From contig NZ_CP019966.1 of the NCBI RefSeq assembly GCF_003031265.1, positions 3,162,001-3,226,000 of the forward strand: a DNA stretch of 64,000 bases, in the 5' to 3' direction. A program made the translations under genes and the position numbers. This document shows positions 20,293 to 29,373 of this stretch, one piece after another (positions within the stretch are counted from its first letter, which is position 1; each line of letters begins with the position of its first letter). The notes below the pieces were generated by a model. That model saw only the letters and a list, made by a program, of their open reading frames with translations. It had not been told where the DNA came from and did not search any database. The stretch is from Rhodopseudomonas palustris (GTDB lineage Bacteria; Pseudomonadota; Alphaproteobacteria; Rhizobiales; Xanthobacteraceae).

Positions 20293-22194
20293 ATGCTCCG
20301 AGGAATGCGCAAAGCCTCATCCAACTGGATTGGCAAGACCATCATGACGATCGTGATGGGCGTCCTGATCGTCAGCTTCGGAGTTTGGGGTATTGCCGAC
20401 GTATTCCGCGGATTCGGCCGGTCGACGCTCGCCAAGATCGGCAGCACCGAAATCTCCACCGAGCAATTCCGCCAGACCTACAATGACCGTCTGCAGCAGA
20501 TCGGCCGCCAGTTCGGCCGGCCGCTGACCCCAGATCAGGCGCGCGCGATCGGAATCGATCGCCAGGTGCTGCAGCAGACCATCGCCGAAGCCGCGCTCGA
20601 CGAAGACGCGCGACGGCTCGGCCTCGGCCAGTCCGACGCCGACACCATGAAGTCGATCCTGGAGGATCCGAACTTCAAGGGCGCCAACGGCCAGTTCGAT
20701 GCCAACCGCTTCCAGCAGCTGATCCGCCAGTTCGGCTTCACCGAGCAGCGCTATCTGGCCGAGCAGCGCCGCGTCGCGCTCCGCCGCCAGATCGCCGGCA
20801 GCCTCACCGCCGGCCTCGAGCCGCCGAAGACGCTGATGCAGGCGCTGAGCCAGTTTCAGAATGAAGAGCGCGCCATCGACTATTTGAAGCTGACCGATGC
20901 GCAGGCCGGCACCATCCCGGCGCCCTCGCCCGCCGACCTCACCGCGTTCTACGACTCGCACAAGGCGCAGTTCCGCGCCCCCGAGTATCGCAAGATCTCG
21001 TTCCTGGTGGTGACGCCGGAATCGATCGCGAAGTGGGCCGAGGTGTCGGACGCCGACGCGCAGAAGCTGTTCGAGCAGCGCAAGGACAAGCTGTCGACTC
21101 CGGAGAAGCGCCAGATTCTGCAGATCGTGTTTCCGAACGTCGAAGAGGCCCAGGCGGCCCGCGCCAAGATCGCCAGCGGCACCAGCTTCGCCGACCTCGC
21201 CAAGGAGCGCGGCGTCAAGCCGGCCGATCTCGATCTCGGCCTGGTCAGCCAGTCGGAGATGCTCGATCAGAAGGTCGCCGCAGCCGCGTTCGCGCTGCCG
21301 CTGAACGAAGTCAGCCAGCCGGTGCAGGGACAGTTTGGCACCGTGCTGCTCGAAATCACCAAGATCGAGCCCGGCAAGCAGCCGGACTACGCCAGCGTGG
21401 CGGCCAGCCTGAAGCGTGACCTTGCGCAGGAACGCGCACGCAAGCAGGTGCAGGAGCTGCACGACAAAATGGAAGACGCGCGTGGCGGCGGCGCCAGCGT
21501 GGTCGACGCCGCCAAGCAGCTCGGCCTCACCGCCGTGACGATCGACGCGATCGACCGCGCCGGCCGCGGGCCGGACGGCGCACCGGTGGCGGCGATCCCG
21601 CAAGGGCTCGAACTCGCCAACGCCGCCTTCAACAGCGAGCCGGGCGTCGACAACGACGCGATCAGCTTCCAGAACGGCTACGTCTGGTACGACATCCTCG
21701 GCATCACGCCGTCGCACGAACGGCCGCTCGACGAGGTCAAGGACAAGGTCGAGGCCGGCTGGCGCGCCGAGCAGGTCACCGAGAAGCTGCGCAAGCTTGC
21801 GGCCGAGCTGGTGCAGAAGCTGCAGGGCGGCGCCAAGCTCGCGGAGGTCGCGCCGGCCGGCGTCACCGTGCAGACGGCCTCCGGCATCAAGCGCGAAGGC
21901 GCCGATGCCGGCCTGCCGAACACGGTGGTCGACGCGGTGTTCCGTACCGCCAAGGACGGCGCCGGCCAGGTTCAGGGCGGCAGCGCCACCGAGTGGTACG
22001 TGTTCCGCGTCACCGGCGACACCGTGCCGACCGCCGACCTCAACGCGCCGCAGATGCAGCAGTTGAAGGACAATCTGGTGCAGCGGCTGCGCGACGAACA
22101 GGTCGGCGAGTACATCGCCTGGCTGGAGAAGGACATCGGCACCAAGGTCAATCAGGAAGCGGTGGCGCAGGCAACGGGGGCGGCGACGAACTGA
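20293..22194 (+). CDS. ppiD: Periplasmic folding factor PpiD (SurA_N/parvulin peptidyl-prolyl isomerase)
   Basis: PpiD is a membrane-anchored periplasmic chaperone that sits near the Sec translocon. The 633-residue protein has a short cytoplasmic start, one membrane helix (about residues 17-38, TIMTIVMGVLIVSFGVWGIA), a SurA_N-like helical region and a central parvulin-type domain around residues 235-360. A second weak parvulin-like region precedes the C-terminus. It stands upstream of trpD by 36 bases, a gene order seen in several Rhizobiales. Confidence 0.93.
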   Translation: MLRGMRKASSNWIGKTIMTIVMGVLIVSFGVWGIADVFRGFGRSTLAKIGSTEISTEQFRQTYNDRLQQIGRQFGRPLTPDQARAIGIDRQVLQQTIAEAALDEDARRLGLGQSDADTMKSILEDPNFKGANGQFDANRFQQLIRQFGFTEQRYLAEQRRVALRRQIAGSLTAGLEPPKTLMQALSQFQNEERAIDYLKLTDAQAGTIPAPSPADLTAFYDSHKAQFRAPEYRKISFLVVTPESIAKWAEVSDADAQKLFEQRKDKLSTPEKRQILQIVFPNVEEAQAARAKIASGTSFADLAKERGVKPADLDLGLVSQSEMLDQKVAAAAFALPLNEVSQPVQGQFGTVLLEITKIEPGKQPDYASVAASLKRDLAQERARKQVQELHDKMEDARGGGASVVDAAKQLGLTAVTIDAIDRAGRGPDGAPVAAIPQGLELANAAFNSEPGVDNDAISFQNGYVWYDILGITPSHERPLDEVKDKVEAGWRAEQVTEKLRKLAAELVQKLQGGAKLAEVAPAGVTVQTASGIKREGADAGLPNTVVDAVFRTAKDGAGQVQGGSATEWYVFRVTGDTVPTADLNAPQMQQLKDNLVQRLRDEQVGEYIAWLEKDIGTKVNQEAVAQATGAATN

Positions 22195-22230
22195 CGGCTG
22201 AGTGCCGCCGTTTCGTCACCGAAAGGGACA

Positions 22231-23247
22231 ATGGTTGATTTCAAATCGATTATCGCAAAGGTCGCGACCGGCGCGACGCTGACGCGCGACGAAGCCACCG
22301 ACGCTTTCGACGCGATGATGTCCGGCGACGCGACGCCGTCGCAGATGGGCGCGCTGCTGATGGGCCTCAGGGTCCGCGGCGAAACCGTCGACGAGATCAC
22401 CGGCGCGGTGACCACGATGCGGTCCAAGATGCTGCCGGTGTCGGCGCCGGCGGACGCGGAGGACATCGTCGGCACCGGCGGTGACGGCTCCGGCTCGGTC
22501 AACGTGTCGACCTGTGCGTCGTTCGTGGTCGCCGGCTGCGGCGTCACCGTCGCCAAGCACGGCAACCGCGCGCTATCGTCGAAATCCGGCGCCGCCGACG
22601 TGCTCGCCGCGCTCGGTGTCAAGATCGACATCCCCCCCGAGCAGGTCGGCCGCTGCGTCAACGAAGCCGGCATCGGCTTCATGTTCGCGCCGACTCATCA
22701 TCCGGCGATGAAGAACGTCGGCCCGACCCGGGTCGAACTGGCGACCCGCACCATCTTCAATCTGCTCGGACCGCTGTCCAACCCGGCCGGCGTCAAGCGT
22801 CAGATGATCGGCGTGTTCTCGCGGCAATGGGTGCAGCCGCTCGCGCAGGTGCTGAAGAATCTCGGCGCCGAGGCGGTCTGGGTCGTGCACGGCTCCGACG
22901 GCCTCGACGAGATCACGCTGTCCGGCACCACCGCGGTGGCCCAGCTGAAGAACGGCGAGATCACCAGCTTCGAGATCAGCCCCGAGGACGCCGGCCTGCC
23001 CCGCGCGCCGGCCGACGCGCTGAAGGGCGGTGACGCCCAGGCCAACGCGGTGGCGCTGCGCGCCGTGCTGGAAGGCATGCCGGGCCCATACCGCGACGTC
23101 GCCCTGCTCAACGCCGCCGCGACGCTGGTCGTCGCCGGCAAGGCCAAGGATCTGAAGGAAGGCGTCGCGCTCGGCACCCAATCGATCGACAGCGGCGCCG
23201 CCGAAGCGCGGCTGAAGAAGCTGATCGCGGTCTCCGCGGCGGCCTGA
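22231..23247 (+). CDS. trpD: Anthranilate phosphoribosyltransferase
   Basis: TrpD joins anthranilate to phosphoribosyl pyrophosphate, the second step of tryptophan synthesis. The 338-residue protein has the PRPP-binding [14 protein letters not shown], then [21 protein letters not shown], and the anthranilate-site motifs around [14 protein letters not shown] and [14 protein letters not shown]. The ATG follows AAAGGGACA. trpC follows on the same strand after a palindromic repeat, so both are probably cotranscribed. Confidence 0.97.
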   Translation: MVDFKSIIAKVATGATLTRDEATDAFDAMMSGDATPSQMGALLMGLRVRGETVDEITGAVTTMRSKMLPVSAPADAEDIVGTGGDGSGSVNVSTCASFVVAGCGVTVAKHGNRALSSKSGAADVLAALGVKIDIPPEQVGRCVNEAGIGFMFAPTHHPAMKNVGPTRVELATRTIFNLLGPLSNPAGVKRQMIGVFSRQWVQPLAQVLKNLGAEAVWVVHGSDGLDEITLSGTTAVAQLKNGEITSFEISPEDAGLPRAPADALKGGDAQANAVALRAVLEGMPGPYRDVALLNAAATLVVAGKAKDLKEGVALGTQSIDSGAAEARLKKLIAVSAAA

Positions 23248-23260
23248 AGTACCAGTTGCC

Positions 23261-23348
23261 GTCATGCCCGGGCGTGTCCCGGGCATCCACGCCTTGGGGC
23301 CGGCGCAACGGTGAAGGCGTGGATGGCCGGGACAAGCCCGGCCATGAC
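23261..23348. repeat. Palindromic repeat, family B
   Basis: An 88-base near-perfect palindrome. The left side starts GTCATGCCCGGGCGTGTCCC, and the right side ends GGGACAAGCCCGGCCATGAC, with matching CATCCACGCCTT/AAGGCGTGGATG arms inside. It lies between trpD and trpC. The sequence differs from family A, although both have a GTCAT...ATGAC outline. In the transcript it would fold into a strong hairpin. Confidence 0.85.
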
Positions 23349-23393
23349 GAGAAGACTAAGCGACTTGATCATAGCAACGTAGGTGGCATCGCC

Positions 23394-24215
23394 GTGTCCG
23401 ACATCCTGACCAAGATCGAAGCCTACAAGCGCGAGGAGATCGCCGCCGCCAAGCGCGAGCGTCCGCTGGCTGCGATCGAGGCGATCGCCCGCGAAGCGTC
23501 GCCGCCGCGCGGCTTCGTCAAGGCGCTGCGGGCCAAGCATGCGGCCGGCGACTACGGGCTGATCGCCGAGATCAAGAAGGCCTCGCCTTCGAAGGGCCTG
23601 ATCCGGGCCGACTTCGATCCGCCGGCGCTGGCCCGCGCCTACAAGGCCGGCGGTGCAGCCTGCCTGTCGGTGCTGACCGATACGCCGTCGTTCCAGGGCA
23701 GCCTCGATTACCTCGTCGCCGCGCGTGCCGCGGTGTCGCTGCCGGCGCTGCGCAAGGACTTCATGTACGACACCTATCAGGTGGTTGAGGCCCGCGCCCA
23801 CGGTGCCGACTGCATCCTGATCATCATGGCGGCGCTCGACGACGCCGCCGCCAAGGACATCGAGGACGCCGCGTTCGACCTCGGCATGGACGTGCTGCTC
23901 GAAGTCCACAATGCCCCCGAACTGGAGCGCGCACTGAAGCTGCGGTCGCCGATGGTCGGCGTCAACAACCGCAACCTGCGGACCTTCGAAGTCACGTTGG
24001 CGACCAGCGAGGCGCTGGCGCCGCTGATCCCGAACGATCGCCTGATGGTCGGCGAAAGCGGCATCTTCACGCCCGCCGATCTCGCCCGCCTCGCCCACGT
24101 CGGGATGTCGACCTTCTTGGTCGGCGAAAGCCTGATGCGGCAGCCGGACGTCACCGCCGCCACCCGCGCCCTGCTGACGCGTCAAACGACGCCGCAGCAG
24201 ACCGGGACTAATTAG
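23394..24215 (+). CDS. trpC: Indole-3-glycerol-phosphate synthase
   Basis: TrpC closes the indole ring in tryptophan synthesis. The 273-residue protein is a full-length TIM barrel: the conserved lysine lies in [14 protein letters not shown], the catalytic lysine in [11 protein letters not shown], and [13 protein letters not shown] and [10 protein letters not shown] follow. The start is GTG at 23394, after AGGTGG; the open frame further upstream is the translated repeat B and is rejected. It is the monofunctional form, without fused TrpF. Confidence 0.97.
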   Translation: MSDILTKIEAYKREEIAAAKRERPLAAIEAIAREASPPRGFVKALRAKHAAGDYGLIAEIKKASPSKGLIRADFDPPALARAYKAGGAACLSVLTDTPSFQGSLDYLVAARAAVSLPALRKDFMYDTYQVVEARAHGADCILIIMAALDDAAAKDIEDAAFDLGMDVLLEVHNAPELERALKLRSPMVGVNNRNLRTFEVTLATSEALAPLIPNDRLMVGESGIFTPADLARLAHVGMSTFLVGESLMRQPDVTAATRALLTRQTTPQQTGTN

Positions 24216-24242
24216 TGACAATCCCTGCGCCACGCCTCGGCC

Positions 24243-24417
24243 TTCACCCTCCCCTTGAGGGGGAGGGTCGGCACGGGGCGCGCATCGCGCGGCCCGTGAC
24301 GGGGTGGGGTGACAGCCTCTCGATCACGACGAGCCGCGCCGCAAAGGCGTCACGCGCGGCCTCACCCCACCCCGGACGGCTGCGCCGTCCGACCCTCCCC
24401 CTCCAGGGGAGGGTGAA
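24243..24417. repeat. Palindromic repeat, family C
   Basis: A 175-base element whose ends are inverted repeats: TTCACCCTCCCC at 24243-24254 and GGGGAGGGTGAA at 24406-24417. Inner arms also pair: ACGGGGTGGGGTGA near 24299-24312 against TCACCCCACCCCGG near 24362-24375. It fills most of the space between trpC and moaC. It looks like a non-autonomous mobile or REP-type element. I see no reading frame in it that is worth calling. Confidence 0.85.
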
Positions 24418-24461
24418 CGCGTGCTGCGATCGCTCTCTCCTCCTCATTGCGAGGCCTTCCC

Positions 24462-24983
24462 GTGGCTAAAAAGTCCACCACTCGCGCCGCAACCACCCCC
24501 GCCCTCACCCATATCGGCGCCAGCGGCGAGGCGCGGATGGTGGACGTGTCGGAAAAGCCGGCCACCGAACGCGTCGCAGTCGCGGAAGGCCGCGTGGTGA
24601 TGAAGAAAGCGACGCTGGAGCTGATCCTCAGCGGCGACGCCAAGAAGGGCGACGTGCTCGGCACCGCGCGCGTCGCCGGGATCATGGCGGCCAAGCGCAC
24701 CGCCGAATTGATCCCGCTGTGCCATCCGCTGGCGCTGTCGAAGGTCACGCTCGACATTACGCCGGATGCCAAGCTGCCCGGTTGCATCGTTCGCGCCACC
24801 GTCAAGGTCACCGGCCCGACCGGCGTCGAGATGGAAGCACTGACCGCGGTGTCGGTGGCGTGCCTGACGATCTACGACATGATCAAGGCGGCCGAACGCG
24901 GCGTCCGGATCGAAGCCATTCATCTGATCGCCAAGACCGGGGGCAAGTCGGGCGACTACGTCGCGAGCGCGAGACGAAAATAG
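24462..24983 (+). CDS. moaC: Cyclic pyranopterin monophosphate synthase
   Basis: MoaC works with MoaA in the first step of molybdenum-cofactor synthesis, turning the GTP-derived intermediate into cyclic pyranopterin monophosphate. The protein has [29 protein letters not shown] and [19 protein letters not shown], all typical. I place the start at GTG 24462 behind CGAGG, giving 173 residues; a TTG at 24447 is the other choice. In relatives moaC is followed by moeA and lexA; here moeA and lexA begin about 7.8 kb away. Confidence 0.96.
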   Translation: MAKKSTTRAATTPALTHIGASGEARMVDVSEKPATERVAVAEGRVVMKKATLELILSGDAKKGDVLGTARVAGIMAAKRTAELIPLCHPLALSKVTLDITPDAKLPGCIVRATVKVTGPTGVEMEALTAVSVACLTIYDMIKAAERGVRIEAIHLIAKTGGKSGDYVASARRK

Positions 24984-25020
24984 GCTAACATCGGCGGGCT
25001 CTCGAACGTCAGGTTTCCCG

Positions 25021-27576
25021 ATGCCCGACCTCGCCTCTCCCTCCGACAGCATCTCCGGCCTCAGCGAGCGCGAGGCTGCGGAACGGCTCGCCAGCGAGGG
25101 CTACAACGAGCTGCCAAGCCCTGATCGCCGCACCCTGCTCGGCATCGTGTTCGAGGTGGTACGCGAGCCGATGCTGGCGCTGCTGCTCGGCGGCGGCGTG
25201 GTTTACATGGCGCTCGGCGATCTCAAGGAAGCGATCATCCTGCTGATCTTCGCCACCCTGTCGGTGGTGATCACGGTGGTGCAGGAAGCGCGCACCGAGC
25301 GCGTGCTGGAGACGCTGCGCGATCTCACCAGCCCGCGCGCCCTGGTGATCCGCGACGGTGTCCGCAAACGCATTGCGGGGCGCGAGGTGGCGCGCGGCGA
25401 CGTCATCGTACTATCCGAGGGCGATCGCATCGCCGCCGAGGCGGTGCTGCTGCAGGCCGACGATCTGCTCGTCGACGAGTCGCTGCTGACCGGCGAGTCA
25501 GTGCCGGTACGCAAGCTCAGCCGGGACGAAGCCGACACTACCGCGTCGCATCGTCCCGGCGGCGACGATCAGCCCAATGTGTATTCCGGCTCGCTGGTGG
25601 TGCGCGGCGGCGGCCTCGCCGAAGTGACCGCGACGGGTGCACGCAGCGAAATCGGCAAGATCGGTCAGGCCCTCGGCTCGATGCAGACCGAAGCGCCACG
25701 GCTGCAGCAGCAGACCCGCGCGTTGGTCCGCACCTTCGGCATCATCGCCGCCGCATTCACTGCACTGGTCGTGATCCTCTACGGCGCATTGCGCGACGGA
25801 TGGCTCGACGCGGTGCTGGCCGGCATCACCGTCGGCATGTCGATGCTGCCGGAAGAATTCCCGGTGGTACTGACGGTGTTCATGGCGATGGGCGCCTGGC
25901 GGATCTCGCAGGCCCGGGTGCTGACCCGGCGCGCTGCCGCGATCGAGGCGCTCGGCTCCGCCACCGTGCTGTGTACCGACAAGACCGGAACGCTGACCGA
26001 GAACCGGATGTCGGTCGCCGAACTGCGGCTTCCTTCTGGCGAGGTGTTCCGGCCGCGCGAGGATGGCGCGCTGCCGCAAGGCTTCGCGCCGCTGCTGGAA
26101 ACCGGCCTGCTCGCCGCCGCACCCGATCCGTTCGACCCGATGGACCTCGCGCTGCACCGGCTCGCCGGCGACCATCTGCCCAACGGCAATGGCGCCCGCA
26201 GCCTCGTCCACGCTTACGGGCTGCGCCGCGACCTGCTGGCGATCACCCAGGTCTGGCGCGACCCGGACGATGTCAGCAACTACGTGGTGGCGGCGAAAGG
26301 TGCGCCGGAAGCGATTGCGCGGATGTGCGGCCTCGATGCCGCCGCGCTCGGCAACGTCTCACGCACCGTCGATGCGATGGCGGCCGAGGGGCTGCGGGTG
26401 CTCGGCGTCGCGCGCGCGTCGCATCCGGACGAGGATTGGCCGGAGACCCAGCTCGGCTTCCGCTTCGACTTCCTCGGCCTCGTCGGCCTCGCCGACCCGC
26501 TGCGCGCATCGGTGCCGGCCGCCGTCGCCGACTGCCGTGCCGCCGGCATCCGCGTGGTGATGATCACCGGCGACTATCCGGCGACCGCGCAGGAGATCGC
26601 GCGCCAGGCAGGGATCGATGCGGACAGTTGCGTCACCGGCGAAGAGATCGCCACGCTCGACGACGCCGCGCTCGCCGAGCGGCTGCGTCGCGCCACCGTG
26701 TTCGCGCGGATCATGCCGGAGCAGAAGCTGCGGATCGTCGAAGCGCTAAAAGCCGACGGCGAAGTCGTGGCGATGACCGGCGACGGCGTCAACGACGCGC
26801 CATCGCTGAAGGCCGCACATATCGGCATCGCGATGGGCGGCCGCGGCACCGACGTCGCGCGCGAAGCGTCGGCGATCGTGCTGCTCGACGACGACTTCGC
26901 CTCGATCGTCAAGGCGATCCGGCTCGGACGGCGGATCTACGACAACCTCGTCAAGGCGATGGGCTTCATCTTCGCCGTGCATGTGCCGATCGCCGGGCTG
27001 GCGCTGCTGCCTCTGCTGTTCGGATTGCCGATCCTGCTCGGACCGATCCACATCGCGTTCCTGGAGATGATCATCGATCCGGTGTGCTCGATCGTGTTCG
27101 AGGCGGAGACCGCCGAGGACGACGCGATGCGCCGCCCGCCCCGCGATCCGGAGCAGCCGCTGTTCAGCCGGGCGCTGATCGTGTGGGGCATGTTGCAGGG
27201 CCTGTTGGTGTTCGTGCTGGTCGCCGGCGTGTTCGTGATCGGCCAGATGCGCGCCATGCCGGACACCGAGCTGCGCGCGCTGACGTTCTTCGCGCTGGTG
27301 CTGAGTTTCGTTGGACTGATCTTCGTCAATCGCTCGTTCAGCGCCTCGCTGCTGACGGCTCTTCGGCGTCCCAACGCGATGCTGGCGGGGATGCTCGGCA
27401 TCGTCGCGGTGGTGCTGATCGCCAGCCTGGCATGGCCCTGGCTGCGCGATCTGTTCCGGTTCGGCCCGCTGCATCCGGACGATCTCGGCCTCACCGCGGC
27501 CGCGGCGCTGGTGGTGCTGATCGTGCTGGAACTGGTCAAGCCGCTATGGCGGAAGATGATGCGGCAACCGGGGTAG
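25021..27576 (+). CDS. P-type cation ATPase (P2-like, unusual ion-site motifs)
   Basis: An 851-residue ATP-driven cation pump. It has the actuator motif LLTGESVPV, the phosphorylation site D320 in CTDKTGTLTENRM, the hinge MTGDGVNDAPSLKAAHIGIAMG, and about ten membrane helices. There is no N-terminal metal-binding domain. The helix-4 motif is PEEFP at 277-281 instead of the PEGLP of calcium pumps, and helix 6 has EMIIDPVCS, so the transported ion is uncertain. The nucleotide-binding domain is compact. It is the first gene of an accessory block between moaC and moeA. Confidence 0.9.
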   Translation: MPDLASPSDSISGLSEREAAERLASEGYNELPSPDRRTLLGIVFEVVREPMLALLLGGGVVYMALGDLKEAIILLIFATLSVVITVVQEARTERVLETLRDLTSPRALVIRDGVRKRIAGREVARGDVIVLSEGDRIAAEAVLLQADDLLVDESLLTGESVPVRKLSRDEADTTASHRPGGDDQPNVYSGSLVVRGGGLAEVTATGARSEIGKIGQALGSMQTEAPRLQQQTRALVRTFGIIAAAFTALVVILYGALRDGWLDAVLAGITVGMSMLPEEFPVVLTVFMAMGAWRISQARVLTRRAAAIEALGSATVLCTDKTGTLTENRMSVAELRLPSGEVFRPREDGALPQGFAPLLETGLLAAAPDPFDPMDLALHRLAGDHLPNGNGARSLVHAYGLRRDLLAITQVWRDPDDVSNYVVAAKGAPEAIARMCGLDAAALGNVSRTVDAMAAEGLRVLGVARASHPDEDWPETQLGFRFDFLGLVGLADPLRASVPAAVADCRAAGIRVVMITGDYPATAQEIARQAGIDADSCVTGEEIATLDDAALAERLRRATVFARIMPEQKLRIVEALKADGEVVAMTGDGVNDAPSLKAAHIGIAMGGRGTDVAREASAIVLLDDDFASIVKAIRLGRRIYDNLVKAMGFIFAVHVPIAGLALLPLLFGLPILLGPIHIAFLEMIIDPVCSIVFEAETAEDDAMRRPPRDPEQPLFSRALIVWGMLQGLLVFVLVAGVFVIGQMRAMPDTELRALTFFALVLSFVGLIFVNRSFSASLLTALRRPNAMLAGMLGIVAVVLIASLAWPWLRDLFRFGPLHPDDLGLTAAAALVVLIVLELVKPLWRKMMRQPG

Positions 27577-27612
27577 CCTGGCCGCCGCATCGCGGGACGC
27601 GGATCGGCGTCG

Positions 27613-27813
27613 TTACGCGAACGCGTAGTCCACCGCCTGCCGGTCGATCACGAAACGGCTGGTGTTGGCGCAGTCTTCACAGCGATAGATGTGGCGCTCG
27701 AACTCAACCTTGCGTCCGACCGGTCGTGGCTCGACGCGCACGAGCCGCATGGTCGCGCCGCACTCCGGACAGCGGGACGGGTCGAAACTGGTTGATACGT
27801 GGCGCCAGACCAT
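27613..27813 (-). CDS. Small zinc-ribbon-like protein
   Basis: A 66-residue protein with two CxxC pairs, CPECG near residue 15 and CEDC near residue 45, as in a zinc ribbon. The ATG at 27813 has a very strong GGAGGAGG site, so the frame extending to 27855 is rejected. No partner can be named. Its first 110 bases overlap the end of the gene upstream (27704-28180), in a different frame. Function unknown; a DNA- or protein-binding role is possible. Confidence 0.65.
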   Translation of the reverse strand: MVWRHVSTSFDPSRCPECGATMRLVRVEPRPVGRKVEFERHIYRCEDCANTSRFVIDRQAVDYAFA

Positions 27814-28180
27814 AATGCCTCCTCCATGATGGCCGGTAGTCGTCGGACGGATCATGCTGAGCGGCGCGGTCGCCGCTCAGCCGGATCGAGGCCCCGCCTT
27901 TCGGTGGCGGATCGTCGTCATCGAGCCGCTGCAGCGCGTCGAGGATTGCGCGTAGCGGCACCGGATTGCGGTGCCCCGGCGCGAGACGCAGCCACGGCTG
28001 CTGCTCGACGGCGTTGGCGTCGGACGCCCATGAGGAGAGGATGGCGCGCTTTTCGGCTGTGCAAAGCGCGTCGTCGCGCAGCACCTGATCGGGATGATCA
28101 TAGACCGTTGCCGAGGGGCGCAAGGTCGTGACGCTGGCGGCGCCAGGCGCGTAGCTGTGTTCGAAATTGGTAGATCGCAT
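27704..28180 (-). CDS. Hypothetical protein, stress-cluster type
   Basis: A 158-residue soluble protein. The part ILSSWASDANAVEQQPWLRL, after a VLRDDALCTAEKRA segment, is like small proteins of Bradyrhizobium relatives whose family I only half recognise. Start at ATG 28180 behind GGGAGG. Past about residue 120 the frame runs on for 110 bases inside the zinc-ribbon gene with no stop until 27704; that tail is poor in recognisable features and may be a read-through consequence of overlap. Divergent from hsp20. Confidence 0.5.
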   Translation of the reverse strand: MRSTNFEHSYAPGAASVTTLRPSATVYDHPDQVLRDDALCTAEKRAILSSWASDANAVEQQPWLRLAPGHRNPVPLRAILDALQRLDDDDPPPKGGASIRLSGDRAAQHDPSDDYRPSWRRHYGLAPRINQFRPVPLSGVRRDHAARARRATTGRTQG

Positions 28181-28306
28181 CTGTGGTCCTCCCGAATTCC
28201 TCCTTCCAAACCGGGACGGCCGATGACTTGGACACGGCGTTACCGTTTTCAAGACGGTGCGCGAAAGAAATCTTCGAGCCCATCCCACGGGACTACCACC
28301 CTGCCC

Positions 28307-28359
28307 CTTGACGGCGGCGCAACCGCGCCCAAATCGAAAGCGCACCCGCGATACGCGGG
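28307..28359 (+). promoter_or_regulatory. Weak candidate heat-shock promoter and leader hairpin of hsp20
   Basis: CTTGAC at 28307-28312 is followed 16 bases later by CCAAAT at 28329-28334, which approximates the alphaproteobacterial RpoH pattern. Just downstream CCCGCG (28345-28350) and CGCGGG (28354-28359) form a hairpin around ATA, in what would be the hsp20 leader. Small heat-shock genes in this group often have RNA-thermometer (ROSE) leaders, but I could not draw a convincing pairing to the GAGGAGG ribosome site. Confidence 0.25.
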
Positions 28360-28420
28360 CGACTTCCAGATCACAACTAACAGTATCGAGGACTTCAAGA
28401 CTGAGTACGAGGAGGCATCC

Positions 28421-28924
28421 ATGAACATGCGCGACATCATCCCCTGGGGCCGGACCAATCAACCCGCGCCCCGCTCGTTCGAAGGCGACCCGTTCCTGTC
28501 GCTGCACCGCGAGATGAATCGGCTGTTCGACGACGTATTCCGCGGCTTCGACGTGCCGGCCCGTGCCGGCGCCCTGACGCCGTTCAGTACCGGTTGGCCG
28601 AAACTCGAAATCACCGATGGCGACAAGGAGCTGAAGATTGCTGCCGAAGTGCCGGGCCTCGAGGAGAAAGACATCGAGGTACTGCTGGACGACGGTACGC
28701 TGACGATCCGCGGTGAAAAGACGGCGTCGAACGAGGCCAAGGACAAGCAGTTCAGCGAGCACTTCTACGGCAAGTTCGAACGCCGGATTCCGCTGGACGT
28801 CGCAGTTGCCGCCGACCAGGTCAGCGCCAGCTTCAAGAACGGCGTGCTGACCGTGACGCTGCCGAAGGTGGAACCGTCACCCTCGACGGCGAAGCGGATC
28901 GAGATCCGGCCTGCAAACTCATAA
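28421..28924 (+). CDS. Small heat-shock protein (Hsp20/alpha-crystallin family)
   Basis: An ATP-independent holdase that keeps unfolding proteins soluble during stress. The 167-residue protein has a variable N-terminus, an alpha-crystallin domain from about residue 55 to 150 (LKIAAEVPGLEEKDIEVLL) and the family's GVLTVTLPK motif, then a short tail ending RIEIRPANS. The ATG at 28421 has GAGGAGG upstream; the longer frame from 28094 is not credible. It is divergent from the hypothetical gene at 28180. Confidence 0.95.
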   Translation: MNMRDIIPWGRTNQPAPRSFEGDPFLSLHREMNRLFDDVFRGFDVPARAGALTPFSTGWPKLEITDGDKELKIAAEVPGLEEKDIEVLLDDGTLTIRGEKTASNEAKDKQFSEHFYGKFERRIPLDVAVAADQVSASFKNGVLTVTLPKVEPSPSTAKRIEIRPANS

Positions 28925-29085
28925 CCTGGCATTAAGCATCCGCGCCCCGGCTCCCTCGAAGCTGTCCGGGACGCGGCTTAGTTGCGAGGAAGTAGCGCCG
29001 GTTTAGAGTCGACAACAACTCGAATTTAACAAGTCTCGGTTGCAATCGGGCTGCCCCCTTATCCAGCCAGCCGGGAGCCACTTGT

Positions 29086-29334
29086 ATGACTCAGCCGCGA
29101 CGGTTTGCACGCGTCCGCCCCAGCGGGCTCGTCTCTGGGAATGCCAATCTGATCGTCGGCCCGAAGCTGCCGGTGATCCCGTGCCGCGTCGTCGACTACT
29201 CGGCGGGCGGCGCCTGCGTCGAGCTCAATGCCGACGCCAATCTGCCGCAGCGCTTCGAGATGCTGCACGGTGCTACCAAGAAGAAATGCCGGATGGTGTG
29301 GAAGCGCGGCCGCCGCGTCGGACTGTGCTTCTGA
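29086..29334 (+). CDS. PilZ-domain protein
   Basis: An 82-residue protein that is a single PilZ-like domain. The N-terminal RRFARVRPSG provides the arginine-rich part, and VVDYSAGGACVEL fits the D/N-x-S-x-x-G motif that binds cyclic di-GMP. The arginine spacing is not exactly RxxxR, so binding of the nucleotide is uncertain. Such stand-alone domains are common in this group and often affect motility or surface traits. The MotB-like gene next to it is convergent. Confidence 0.7.
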   Translation: MTQPRRFARVRPSGLVSGNANLIVGPKLPVIPCRVVDYSAGGACVELNADANLPQRFEMLHGATKKKCRMVWKRGRRVGLCF

Positions 29335-29373
29335 GCTTGAGCCGCCAATCGAAGTCGTCAGCTCAACCGGTTG

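Noticed and set aside
24447..24461. TTG start for moaC five codons upstream
   Set aside because: The GTG at 24462 has a properly spaced ribosome site and fits the family start better.
28308..28322. FixK/FNR-like site TTGA-N7-GCAA near hsp20
   Set aside because: The spacer is seven bases; FixK and FNR sites need six, so the match is off register.
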